Part shown: positions 1 through 7,817 of the stretch, piece after piece
How the letters are laid out: the number at the start of each line of letters is the position of its first letter
How positions within the stretch are numbered: the first letter of the stretch is position 1
NCBI GenBank assembly: GCA_945889235.1
Contig: CAMDBK010000002.1
Location: forward strand, 1-64,000
DNA from: Chitinophaga pinensis
GTDB taxonomy: Bacteria > Bacteroidota > Bacteroidia > SXHM01
Direction of reading: 5' to 3'
DNA: 64,000 nt
Translations under genes and position numbers: made by a program
The notes under the pieces: model-generated
Database searches by the model: none
What the model was told of the DNA's origin: nothing
What the model saw: only the letters and a program-made list of their open reading frames with translations

Positions 1-573
1 GAAAACTCATATAATGCTACGCGAAAAGAGTTGAAAATAAGTGAAGAAGCATTTGTTCTTATCACTTCCACACGTGTAAATAAAAGAAAAAACATCGGAG
101 AAATAATACAAGCAGTTTCTTCATTAAAGCAAAAAGGACTTGACATTCATTATATAATTATCGGTTTTATGAACGACAGTTATTCAGATGAACTAAATTT
201 TTTTATTACCAAACAACCTGTTGTCGAAATTTTTCATTGTTTCCCGTTTCTTAGTCACGAAAAAATCAGGCAATTCTATTCAGCTGCAGATGCAGGCTTG
301 TGGGTTAAAGCTGCAATAAGCATACAGGAGTCGATGGGCACAGGCTTGCAGGTTCTTCTTGAAAATAAACAAAGTGTAAGTCATTTGGTTCAGGAAAATG
401 TTACAGGATGGTATTATGAAAAAGACACTATGGAGAAAACAATTGAAAAAGCATATAACGAAGTTAGAAAAAACAATAAAACAATAAAACTCGAAAACCG
501 CAAAAACAGGATAATTTCGACATCACAATGGCTTTCGTATGATGCAATTTCAAAAAAAATAATTCAATTATAA
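1..573 (+). CDS. Glycosyltransferase family 4, C-terminal part (5' truncated by window edge)
   Basis: The reading frame is open from base 1 to the TAA at 571-573, so the gene begins before the window; the TTG at 31 is not needed as a start. About 190 residues are visible, matching the C-terminal Rossmann domain of a GT4/GT-B glycosyltransferase: beta-strands VLITSTRVNKRK and YIIIGF, then SAADAGLWVKAAISIQESMGTG where the donor-binding E-x7-E region normally lies, then the usual NVTGWYY strand. It probably transfers a sugar from a nucleotide donor during surface polysaccharide assembly. It is 7 nt upstream of the Wzy-like gene, which implies one operon. The acceptor and donor cannot be read from sequence. 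The family call is fairly safe; the specificity is unknown. Confidence 0.75.
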   Translation, partial: ENSYNATRKELKISEEAFVLITSTRVNKRKNIGEIIQAVSSLKQKGLDIHYIIIGFMNDSYSDELNFFITKQPVVEIFHCFPFLSHEKIRQFYSAADAGLWVKAAISIQESMGTGLQVLLENKQSVSHLVQENVTGWYYEKDTMEKTIEKAYNEVRKNNKTIKLENRKNRIISTSQWLSYDAISKKIIQL

Positions 574-580
574 TTTTGTT

Positions 581-1861
581 TTGACATTTAAAAATTGGTA
601 TGCCTGGTTAAAACAATTACAATGGTCACGAAAGTGGTTTGTCATTCTCGTTCTCATCAGACCAATTATTGATTTATTTCATGGGTTGAAAGGTGTTTCG
701 CCATTTCTATCACCGCTATATATTGTAGGGGTTGCAACTCCATTTTTAATAATTGCAAGCAGTCTTTCGGGAAAATTGAAAGAGAAAAAATCATTAGAAC
801 CGGATAAATTATTCTTCGGATTTGGAATTCTTGTTTTTTTAAATTCAGCGCTTATGTTACCCTTGTATTTTTCACTAGATGTTATGGGAGAAGTAATCAA
901 GTACATATCCCCAATTATGTTATTTTTCTACCTGAGGAGGTTTATCAATTCATATAAAGATTTTGAAGGAATTTTACAAACTTTTCTTATTTCATGCACA
1001 GTTCCGTACCTGATGATTTTTTATGAATTTTTTTTTAACCCCATAGCATTTGAATATCTTGCCGAAGGCAGGGGGGGGGCCATGCGGCTACAGGGCGGCT
1101 ATGCAGATATAATGTCCTATGCCATTTATATTTTGTGCGGATTTATTTCGGCTTCTTATTTTTTTATAAAAGCAGCAGCTACTGAAAAGCCATATATAAA
1201 AACAGGAATAGTTTTCATGGCTGCTATTCTGGGATTGGTGGCAATAAAACAAGTTTCGTCATGGGGCGTTTTTCTGTGCTCTCTTATTATTTTTTCCTAT
1301 TTTTTCAGCAAAAAAAAACAAGGATTCATTTTCGTCATCTTAATTGCTACAGTAATTGCAACTGTATTTGCTCCTGAGATTTATAATACACAAATTAATC
1401 CCTTAATAGAAAAAGAAATTGCGGTTGCAGCAGGCGAAAAAGATGTTAACTATGCTTTTAACGGAAGAATGACCCGATGGAATAATTATTTCTCCATTTG
1501 GGATGAAATGCCTCTGTATTCAAAAATATTTGGCGTTTCAACCTCAGGATTTGATGAAGTGCCGGTGATGACTGGTTTGGGGATGCATAGTGATTATATT
1601 CGTATTTTATTTATGACCGGGGTTATGGGCATAATTATCTACCTGCTTTTTTTCTTATCACTAATGTTTAAATATCCCAAACTGCAAACAAAAGACCGAT
1701 ACTTATTATTAGCTTCAGTTGTCGTTGTGTTATTATATTCCATTTCTACGCTTCCTACGTTGTATATGCCAATGATGTATTTGATATTATCAACTTATGC
1801 GTATTATTCTCTTCCCTTACAATACATTTATCCAAAGGTATTAAATGAAAAAGCAGTATAA
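581..1861 (+). CDS. Wzy/O-antigen-ligase-like polysaccharide polymerase, integral membrane
   Basis: This 426-aa protein is dominated by about ten hydrophobic segments, with a long exposed loop around residues 270-330 that contains the conserved-looking NGRMTRWNNYFSIWDEMP and GMHSDYIRILF motifs. That layout is typical of O-antigen polymerase (Wzy) or ligase (WaaL) type proteins, which join polysaccharide repeat units in the periplasm. The start is taken as TTG at 581, seven bases after the upstream stop; no early in-frame ATG exists. Flanking GT4 genes on the same strand support a capsule or exopolysaccharide role. A run of nine G at 1071-1079 lies in the coding region (AEGRGGAMR), so length changes there would shift the frame. 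Polymerase and ligase cannot be told apart from sequence. Confidence 0.7.
   Translation: MTFKNWYAWLKQLQWSRKWFVILVLIRPIIDLFHGLKGVSPFLSPLYIVGVATPFLIIASSLSGKLKEKKSLEPDKLFFGFGILVFLNSALMLPLYFSLDVMGEVIKYISPIMLFFYLRRFINSYKDFEGILQTFLISCTVPYLMIFYEFFFNPIAFEYLAEGRGGAMRLQGGYADIMSYAIYILCGFISASYFFIKAAATEKPYIKTGIVFMAAILGLVAIKQVSSWGVFLCSLIIFSYFFSKKKQGFIFVILIATVIATVFAPEIYNTQINPLIEKEIAVAAGEKDVNYAFNGRMTRWNNYFSIWDEMPLYSKIFGVSTSGFDEVPVMTGLGMHSDYIRILFMTGVMGIIIYLLFFLSLMFKYPKLQTKDRYLLLASVVVVLLYSISTLPTLYMPMMYLILSTYAYYSLPLQYIYPKVLNEKAV
1071..1079 (+). repeat. Poly-G tract (nine G) inside the wzy-like gene
   Basis: Nine consecutive G occur in the coding strand near codon 165 of the polymerase-like gene. It is by far the longest G run noticed in an AT-rich window. 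Tracts of this length in surface-polysaccharide genes of other bacteria can slip and switch the gene on and off. Here the frame is intact with nine G. Confidence 0.8.
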
Positions 1862-1873
1862 CCTGTTAACTGA

Positions 1874-2968
1874 ATGAAAAGTATATTGTTAATCGGTAAA
1901 CTGCCCCCACCTTATTACGGACCGGCAATTGCCACCCAGATTATTCTCAATTCTACAATTAAGAACAATTTCAAACTTTCTTTTTTTGATACCAAGCTGA
2001 ATAAATCGGTTGAAGGACTCGGCAAATTCGGCTGGAAAAAAATATTCACCACACTAAATAAATACATCCTTTATTCTAATACAGTAAAAAGTGAAAAGCC
2101 TGAGGTAATTCTAATTCCCATAAGCCAGTCCACAATTGGATTTATTAAAGATGCTGGCTATATCTGGATAGGTGTTTTAAAAGGTTCAAAAGTTGTAATC
2201 CATTTGCGCGGCAGCCAATTTTTGAACTGGTATAATGCTGCGTTTGGTATAACCAAATACTTTATTCGAAAAACCCTGCGCTCAACTTCAGGAGTTATTG
2301 TGCTTGGAAATTCACTGAGGTATTTGTTTGATTCTTTTTATAACCCCGAAGAAATTTTTGTTGTTCCCAATGGGGGTAATTTCAAAATTCCTGTAATAGA
2401 AAAAAACAAAATAATCATAACTTACATTGCCAATTATAAGGCATCAAAGGGTTTTGGTGTTTTTCTCGAAGCAATAGCATTATTACCTGCTGAAATAAAA
2501 AACTCAGTTGAGATTCATGCGCTTGGACAATGGTCTGATTTGAATTTTAAAGATACCTGCGAAGCCTCTATTAAATCAAATGGGTTGAACATCATTTTTC
2601 ATGACCCTAAAATTGCTGACGATAAATTTCAACTGCTTGCAAAAACATCTGTCTTCGTTTTTACGCCTATAGCTCCCGAAGGGCATCCCTGGGTTATAGT
2701 TGAAGCAATGGCAGCAGGCTTGCCGGTTATTGCTACCGACCAGGGAGCAATAAAAGAATCAGTGATTGATAATTATAATGGTTTTATTATTCCTGCCGGC
2801 AATAGCAAAGTCTTGTGCGAAAAATTGATTCTTCTCATAAATGACGCTGCGCTCAGAAAAAGCATGGGCGAAAATTCAAAGCTGCGTTACCTTGAAAATT
2901 TTACCGAAGATAAAATGGTAGAAAACCTCTCTGGTGTAATAAACACTGTATTAAACAACCATAAATAG
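1874..2968 (+). CDS. Glycosyltransferase family 4
   Basis: A 364-aa GT-B protein. It opens with the N-terminal nucleotide-fold strand ILLIGKLPPPYYGPA, followed by a second domain starting near residue 170 (VVPNGGNF, then IITYIANYKASKG). The GT4 signature EGHPWVIVEAMAAGLPVIATD lies around residues 275-295 and contains the paired glutamates that bind the nucleotide-sugar phosphate and ribose. It therefore probably works as a retaining glycosyltransferase on the cytoplasmic side of the membrane, adding one sugar of the repeat unit. It starts with ATG 13 bases after the polymerase gene, on the same strand and likely on the same transcript. Donor and acceptor are unknown. Confidence 0.85.
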   Translation: MKSILLIGKLPPPYYGPAIATQIILNSTIKNNFKLSFFDTKLNKSVEGLGKFGWKKIFTTLNKYILYSNTVKSEKPEVILIPISQSTIGFIKDAGYIWIGVLKGSKVVIHLRGSQFLNWYNAAFGITKYFIRKTLRSTSGVIVLGNSLRYLFDSFYNPEEIFVVPNGGNFKIPVIEKNKIIITYIANYKASKGFGVFLEAIALLPAEIKNSVEIHALGQWSDLNFKDTCEASIKSNGLNIIFHDPKIADDKFQLLAKTSVFVFTPIAPEGHPWVIVEAMAAGLPVIATDQGAIKESVIDNYNGFIIPAGNSKVLCEKLILLINDAALRKSMGENSKLRYLENFTEDKMVENLSGVINTVLNNHK

Positions 2969-2990
2969 GTTTCTAATCCGGGTTATTATC

Positions 2991-2998
2991 TATTTTTG
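2991..2998 (+). promoter_or_regulatory. Bacteroidota -7 promoter element (TATTTTTG)
   Basis: TATTTTTG matches the Bacteroidota consensus TAnnTTTG in full and lies 20 bases before the TTG start of the oxidoreductase gene. No clear TTG-type -33 box is present at the usual spacing, so this is a modest call for an internal operon promoter. Confidence 0.4.
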
Positions 2999-3018
2999 AA
3001 AAAAAATTCAATCCATTT

Positions 3019-5139
3019 TTGGAACAACTTATACAATACCTGAAAGACGGAAAGATGCAATTACTTGAAGTTCCGTTTCCGGCTCTTCAAAGCGGTTGTG
3101 TGCTGGTGCGGAATCACTATTCATTGATCAGTGCAGGCACCGAAGGTAAAACAGTGAAGGATGCACGTCTCAGTTATATTGGTAAAGCAAGAGCAAGAAA
3201 AGATGAAGTAAAAAAAGTAGTGGACGCTGCTAAAACATTTGGTTTGCTCAACACCTACAACATGGTGATGAACAAACTGGATGCACCATCCTCTCTTGGC
3301 TATAGTTGTGCGGGTGAAGTAATTGCTGTAGCAGATAATGTTTCAGGATTTCAGGTTGGCGATAGGGTAGCTTGTGGCGGAGCAGGTGCTGTTCATGCCG
3401 AAGTTGTTTCAGTGTCCGAAAATCTCTGTGTTAAAATACCCGATGCAGTAAATGAACAAAGTGCTGCATTTACAACACTTGCTTCTATTGCTTTGCAGGG
3501 TGTTCGTCAGGCAGATTTACGTTTAGCTGAAAATTGTGTTGTAATTGGTTTAGGCCTGGTTGGTCAGTTAACCATTCAGTTTTTAAAAGCTGCCGGAATA
3601 AAAACCATAGGCATTGACATTGACGAAAAAATGGTTGCCTTAGCCCTGCAGAGTGGTGCAGATGTTGCCATCAACCGCAACCGCGAAGATTTAGAACAAA
3701 TTATTTCTGCAGAAACAAATGGCTTTGGCGCTGATGCAGTAATTATTACTGCCGGAACATCATCAACCGACCCGGTTGATTTAGCCGGAGCTTTATGCAG
3801 GCAAAAAGGTAAAGTAATAATTGTTGGTGCGGTGCCAACAGGTTTTAAACGTCCCAACTATTTCAAAAAAGAATTAGACCTGCGCATGTCCTGCTCTTAT
3901 GGTCCCGGGCGCTACGATATGGATTATGAAGAGCTTGGCTTGGATTACCCGATTGGTTATGTGCGCTGGACAGAAAACCGCAATATGCAGGCTTATGTAG
4001 CGTTGGTAAACGACAAAAAAATAAATACAGAACCCTTAATTACTCACGTATTTGATTTTAAGGACGCAGAAAAAGCCTACGACCTTATACTAAATCGCAC
4101 CGAACCATTTGTAGGTGTTTTGCTGAAATACGATGTTTCTAAAAAACTGACCAACAAGGTTTCCTTTACTTCAAAATCATTCAGCAGTTCAAAGGCAAAT
4201 GTGGGGTTAATAGGTGCCGGTTCATTCGGACAAAATTTTCTTTTACCCGCCATGAAGGGGCATTGCAATTTTACCGGGGTAGCAACTGCGCGCGCAAACA
4301 ATTCCAGAAATATAGCTGATAAATACGGCTTCAACTATTGCACAGGAAATGCTGCTGAAATTTTCAGCGATACAAAAACCGATACCGTTTTCATTGCCAC
4401 CCGTCATGATTCACATGCAGCGTATGTGATTGAAGGTTTGAAAAACGGAAAAAATATTTTTGTTGAAAAACCGCTGTGCATGAACGAAGCGCAGCTCGAA
4501 GAAATAAAACAACTGTATGAAAAAAACGGTAAACACCTGATGGTCGGTTTCAACCGCAGGTTTGCTCCGTTAGTAAAAAAACTGAAAGAAACATTTAACG
4601 GTGATTATCCCAAAGCAATTAATTACCGTATCAATGCAGGCTTTATCCCTTCCGAACATTGGATACACGATAAAACAATTGGTGGCGGCAGAATCATTGG
4701 CGAAGTTTGTCACTTTATTGACCTGTGCAGTTTTATTGCAGGCAGCAAAATAACCTCCGTTGCTGCACAAGTCTTAAATACTTCGCCAAACCTCAACGAT
4801 ACTGTTGCCATTAATTTGTCATTCGCAAATGGAAGCATTGCCAGCATCTCCTATTTTTCAAATGGCAACAAAAATTTATCTAAAGAATATTTGGAGGTTT
4901 TTGGCTCGGGAATAGCCACAGTATTGGATGATTTTAAAGAACTTAAAATCTACGGGCGCGAAGAGCGAAGCCATAAATCTGCGCAGGATAAAGGACACAA
5001 AACAGAAGTAGCAGAATTTTTGAAAGCAGTAAAATCGGGTGGCCCCACGCCCATACCTTTTGAACAAACGTATTCCTCTACCCTTGCTACATTCAAAGTG
5101 CTGGAGTCAATTGCATTGAATGGGGCGGCAGTGAAATAA
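3019..5139 (+). CDS. Bi-domain oxidoreductase: zinc-type alcohol dehydrogenase fused to Gfo/Idh/MocA dehydrogenase
   Basis: Two enzymes are fused in 706 aa. Residues 1-375 are a medium-chain dehydrogenase/reductase: GroES-like start with SLISAGTEGK, then the nucleotide-binding loop VIGLGLVGQLTIQ. Residues 390-706 are a Gfo/Idh/MocA-type sugar dehydrogenase: NVGLIGAGSFGQN for NAD(P), then the EKPLCMNEAQ motif whose lysine is catalytic in the family, and GGGRIIGEVCHFIDL. This fusion is recurrent in polysaccharide clusters and is presumed to oxidise or reduce a nucleotide-linked sugar, but its substrate is not established. The start is TTG at 3019, because the next ATG (3055) would remove the first beta-strand. 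It lies downstream of two glycosyltransferases. Confidence 0.85.
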   Translation: MEQLIQYLKDGKMQLLEVPFPALQSGCVLVRNHYSLISAGTEGKTVKDARLSYIGKARARKDEVKKVVDAAKTFGLLNTYNMVMNKLDAPSSLGYSCAGEVIAVADNVSGFQVGDRVACGGAGAVHAEVVSVSENLCVKIPDAVNEQSAAFTTLASIALQGVRQADLRLAENCVVIGLGLVGQLTIQFLKAAGIKTIGIDIDEKMVALALQSGADVAINRNREDLEQIISAETNGFGADAVIITAGTSSTDPVDLAGALCRQKGKVIIVGAVPTGFKRPNYFKKELDLRMSCSYGPGRYDMDYEELGLDYPIGYVRWTENRNMQAYVALVNDKKINTEPLITHVFDFKDAEKAYDLILNRTEPFVGVLLKYDVSKKLTNKVSFTSKSFSSSKANVGLIGAGSFGQNFLLPAMKGHCNFTGVATARANNSRNIADKYGFNYCTGNAAEIFSDTKTDTVFIATRHDSHAAYVIEGLKNGKNIFVEKPLCMNEAQLEEIKQLYEKNGKHLMVGFNRRFAPLVKKLKETFNGDYPKAINYRINAGFIPSEHWIHDKTIGGGRIIGEVCHFIDLCSFIAGSKITSVAAQVLNTSPNLNDTVAINLSFANGSIASISYFSNGNKNLSKEYLEVFGSGIATVLDDFKELKIYGREERSHKSAQDKGHKTEVAEFLKAVKSGGPTPIPFEQTYSSTLATFKVLESIALNGAAVK

Positions 5140-5167
5140 ACAGGTAGTATAATTACCCCGCTCGCCC

Positions 5168-5230
5168 GAATGTTCATCACGTTGACCCTGAGCGGTCTCG
5201 CCTGAGGCGAGATTTTGCCGCTCAGAACAT
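5168..5230. repeat. Intergenic imperfect palindrome (CCTGAGCGG family)
   Basis: Outer arms TGAGCGG and CCGCTCA enclose an inner hairpin TCTCGCC-TGA-GGCGAGA. It lies directly after the oxidoreductase stop, so it could end or protect that transcript. It resembles the other CCCTGAGC palindrome at 19042-19104, which suggests a dispersed repeat family. Confidence 0.6.
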
Positions 5231-5340
5231 CAGCCAATTTATAATTGGCTCCCGCTGGTCGGGATTTATAATCCCATGAAACAATTCAGCTTCTAAGTCT
5301 TTAGCGTCCTTTTAGTCCTAATTTCCTAATAATCAATCAA

Positions 5341-5640
5341 ATCAAAACTTAACGGAAACAAAATTAATAATACCATAATCAAAACTAAATCTATCATTAA
5401 TAATAATAATAATAACATTTATAAAATCATAAATAACTAAATTAAAATTAGTAATACCATAAATAATAATATAATTAACAATATTAAAATTAATACTAAC
5501 CATATTAATTTTAGTATCATCAAAACTAAAACTAAAACTAACTAAACTAAAAATAAGAACATCGTTAATAAAAACTTAATTAACAAAATTAAAATCAATA
5601 CTAACAATAAAAAAATTACCCCTACCTTCGCCACAATTAA
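5341..5640 (+). other. Non-coding G-depleted, A-rich stretch upstream of the C-rich gene
   Basis: This fills most of the 562-bp gap between 5139 and 5702. I count eight G in these 300 plus-strand bases. The sequence is mostly A, T and C, with loose repeats of aaaacta, taataa and attaaaatta. Stops are frequent in every plus-strand frame, so it is not coding. A transcript from the plus strand would have almost no G and so could form very little stable structure. The flanks hold a palindrome (5168-5230) and a dispersed TTTGCGCC repeat (5661-5692). Confidence 0.8.
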
Positions 5641-5660
5641 CCCGCAAACCTCAAAAAACC

Positions 5661-5692
5661 CTTAGCGTCTTTGCGCCTTTGCGAGCAAAACC
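5661..5692 (+). repeat. Short dispersed repeat, TTAGCGTCTTTGCGCC type
   Basis: The sequence around CTTTGCGCCTTTGCG just before the start of the C-rich gene belongs to a repeat type common between genes in Bacteroidota genomes. Related sequences here are at 14602-14632 (inside a signal-peptide coding region) and, inverted and weaker, near 33086-33113. Confidence 0.55.
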
Positions 5693-5701
5693 TAATAAAA
5701 A

Positions 5702-6625
5702 ATGCAAAACCGCGATACCAACTCCATCAACATGCTCCGCGCCACCATCACCTGGTGCAATAACAACAGTGCAGCCACAGCAGCCATCCCCGCATTTGCC
5801 GCAGCAAAAACCACAGTCGAAAACAAACTCACCCTCATTGACGAATACACCCAAACCGCCCTGCGCGCCACTAAAGGCACCACAACCGACACCAAAAACA
5901 TCCGAGCAGCCATGCAAAACATCGCGCACAAATGCGCCAGCGCACTCTCAGCCTATGCCGCTACCCAAAAAAACAACACCCTTCGGGCAAAAGTCAATTA
6001 CTCCCTCAATGCAATGTCCGCAAAAAAGAAAGAAGAAATAGACGACATCTGCCAAACCATCCATGACGAAGCAAATAGCAACATCGCCTCCGCAACACCC
6101 TTTGGCTACAACGCCTCCGATGTCTCCGACCTCAGCGCAGCCATCGCCCTCTACCGCCAGAAAATGCAAGACCCTCGCCAGGCAATCATCTCCCGCGCCA
6201 CAGCCCTTCTCAGCCTCCGCACACAACTCCGCGAAATAAAAACAATTCACCTCAAACAAATAATCGACAGCATGGTCAGCACCCTGCGCCTCACCAATCC
6301 CACGTTTGTCAGCGGCTATTTCCAGGCACGCCAAATCATAGACCTCGGCTCCACCTCCGCAAAACTCCGCGGCATCATCACCTCAGCAGACGGAAGCTAC
6401 CTCACCGGTGCAACCATCTCCATCCGCAAAACAGCCACCACCCAAATACTGCACGAAACAAAAACAGGCTCCGATGGCAAATTCGGCATCTACAATATCA
6501 CACCCGGTGATTACGATTTTCTTTACACCCACACCACCCACCAACCCAAAACCGAAACCAATATCCACATCAGTGCCGGAAAAGAAATCAAACGCAGAAT
6601 AACACTTGTTGGTCAGGATTTGTAA
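5702..6625 (+). CDS. Unrecognised C-rich gene: helical N-terminal region plus carboxypeptidase-regulatory-like domain
   Basis: A 307-aa protein with no signal peptide or membrane segment. Residues 1-215 are predicted mainly helical and rich in Ala, Thr and Asn; I do not recognise a catalytic motif there. Residues 220-307 look like a small beta-sandwich of the carboxypeptidase-regulatory type (LRGIITSADGSYLTGATISI, then GSDGKFGIYNITPGDY). Codons end overwhelmingly in C (ATC, ACC, GCC, CTC), and the plus strand has far more C than G, unlike neighbours on either side. The strand bias continues from the G-depleted region upstream. The ATG at 5702 is preceded by the A-rich tract. I believe similar proteins occur as uncharacterised paralogues in Bacteroidota genomes, but this is from memory. 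No function is assigned. Confidence 0.75.
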   Translation: MQNRDTNSINMLRATITWCNNNSAATAAIPAFAAAKTTVENKLTLIDEYTQTALRATKGTTTDTKNIRAAMQNIAHKCASALSAYAATQKNNTLRAKVNYSLNAMSAKKKEEIDDICQTIHDEANSNIASATPFGYNASDVSDLSAAIALYRQKMQDPRQAIISRATALLSLRTQLREIKTIHLKQIIDSMVSTLRLTNPTFVSGYFQARQIIDLGSTSAKLRGIITSADGSYLTGATISIRKTATTQILHETKTGSDGKFGIYNITPGDYDFLYTHTTHQPKTETNIHISAGKEIKRRITLVGQDL

Positions 6626-6647
6626 TCCCGACCTTTGAGAATAAATT

Positions 6648-6655
6648 TACTTTTG
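6648..6655 (+). promoter_or_regulatory. -7 promoter element (TACTTTTG)
   Basis: TACTTTTG is a full match to TAnnTTTG and ends seven bases before the ATG at 6663. Transcription would then start at or next to the start codon, giving an almost leaderless mRNA. The -33 box is not evident. Confidence 0.4.
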
Positions 6656-6662
6656 CCCCACC

Positions 6663-7814
6663 ATGCTCCAAGCGGCACTTCAAAAACTCCAATCATACAT
6701 CGAATCCGAAAACTACCGCGGTTACGACCCCTATGATGCACTTAAATCACCTCTCTTCACACTTCCCCTTTTCAAATCAAACAAGCTTTTACGTTTTGGT
6801 TTTCAGCAGTTGGTAAAACGCAGCCCGGTTAATTTAAGGCCATTGCTGCTTGTTCCCAAAGGTTGCAACCCTGTTACACTTGGGCTATGCATACAGGGCT
6901 ATGCAAACCTGGCAATAGCTTACCCGGCAAAAAAAAATGAATACACCGTAAAAATAAATTCATTGATTGATGAATTGGAACGTCTTATTCCCTTAGGTTT
7001 CAGTGGCGCCTGCTGGGGTTACGACTTTGATTGGGAAGCGCGCTACTCAAAAATTCCTGCTTACCAGCCCACAATAGTTGCTACGGGTATTATTACCAAT
7101 GCCTTATTTACAGCCTTTAAAAAAACAGGCAACAAAAAAGCGTTGGAACTTTGTATAAGTGCAGCAGATTTTATCCTTACTGATATTCATAAAACAGTTG
7201 ATAAAGACGGAACATTTTGTTTCTCCTATTCTCCGTTTGATAAGCAGGTAGTTTTTAATGCAAGCATGAAAGGTGTCCGTTTGCTTGCCCAGGTTTATTC
7301 CGAAACTAAAAATGAAAAGCTCAGAGAAGAAGCCAAAAAAGCTGTAGCATTTGTAATGAAAAACCAGCGCAACGATGGCGCATGGATATATTCAAAAAGC
7401 AACGCAGGAGGCTGGATTGACAACTACCACACGGGCTATGTTCTCGATTGTCTTGATGAATACATCCATTGCTGCAACGATAATACATTCAGTAAAAACC
7501 TCGAACGCGGCTACCAATTCTACCGCAATAATTTTTTTACAAAAGAATATATTCCTAAATTCTTCGATAAAAAAACGTTCCCTGTTGATTCTACTGCTGC
7601 GGCTCAATCAATTTTAACACTTTCGCGCTTCAAAGATTTTCAGCTTGCACAAAACGTAGCCGAATGGACCATACAAAACATGCAGGATGAAAAAGGGTAT
7701 TTCTATTATCAGAAACATAAACTTTATACGAGTAAAACATCGTTTATGCGTTGGTCAAACGCCTGGCTCTTTGCAGGTTTAACAGAACTGATGGCTGCAA
7801 AATCATTGAACTGA
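6663..7814 (+). CDS. Alpha/alpha-toroid (six-hairpin-like) protein of the polysaccharide locus
   Basis: This 383-aa protein has repeating helical pairs with aromatic and Gly-rich turns (FSGACWGYDFDWEARY, NQRNDGAWIYS, GGWIDNYHTGYVLDCLDEY, YYQKHKLYTSKTSFMRW). These recall the (alpha/alpha) barrel of glycoside hydrolases, lyases, epimerases and terpene cyclases. No signal peptide is seen, so it is probably cytoplasmic. Such proteins recur in Bacteroidota exopolysaccharide clusters, often with meaningless automatic names. A role in modifying a lipid-linked or nucleotide-linked sugar is possible but unproven. It is followed three bases later by the DUF354 gene. The first roughly 35 codons share some of the C-ending bias of the upstream gene. 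Confidence 0.65.
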   Translation: MLQAALQKLQSYIESENYRGYDPYDALKSPLFTLPLFKSNKLLRFGFQQLVKRSPVNLRPLLLVPKGCNPVTLGLCIQGYANLAIAYPAKKNEYTVKINSLIDELERLIPLGFSGACWGYDFDWEARYSKIPAYQPTIVATGIITNALFTAFKKTGNKKALELCISAADFILTDIHKTVDKDGTFCFSYSPFDKQVVFNASMKGVRLLAQVYSETKNEKLREEAKKAVAFVMKNQRNDGAWIYSKSNAGGWIDNYHTGYVLDCLDEYIHCCNDNTFSKNLERGYQFYRNNFFTKEYIPKFFDKKTFPVDSTAAAQSILTLSRFKDFQLAQNVAEWTIQNMQDEKGYFYYQKHKLYTSKTSFMRWSNAWLFAGLTELMAAKSLN

Positions 7815-7817
7815 AAC

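Noticed and set aside
5180..5640. A riboswitch or structured RNA ahead of the C-rich gene
   Set aside because: Only the repeat palindrome at 5180-5222 can pair well; the remaining 300 bases have almost no G and cannot form stable stems.
5651..5931. Minus-strand frames opposite the C-rich gene, rich in Cys, Gly and Val
   Set aside because: They are mirror images of a coding strand with extreme codon bias and have no start context or recognisable domain.
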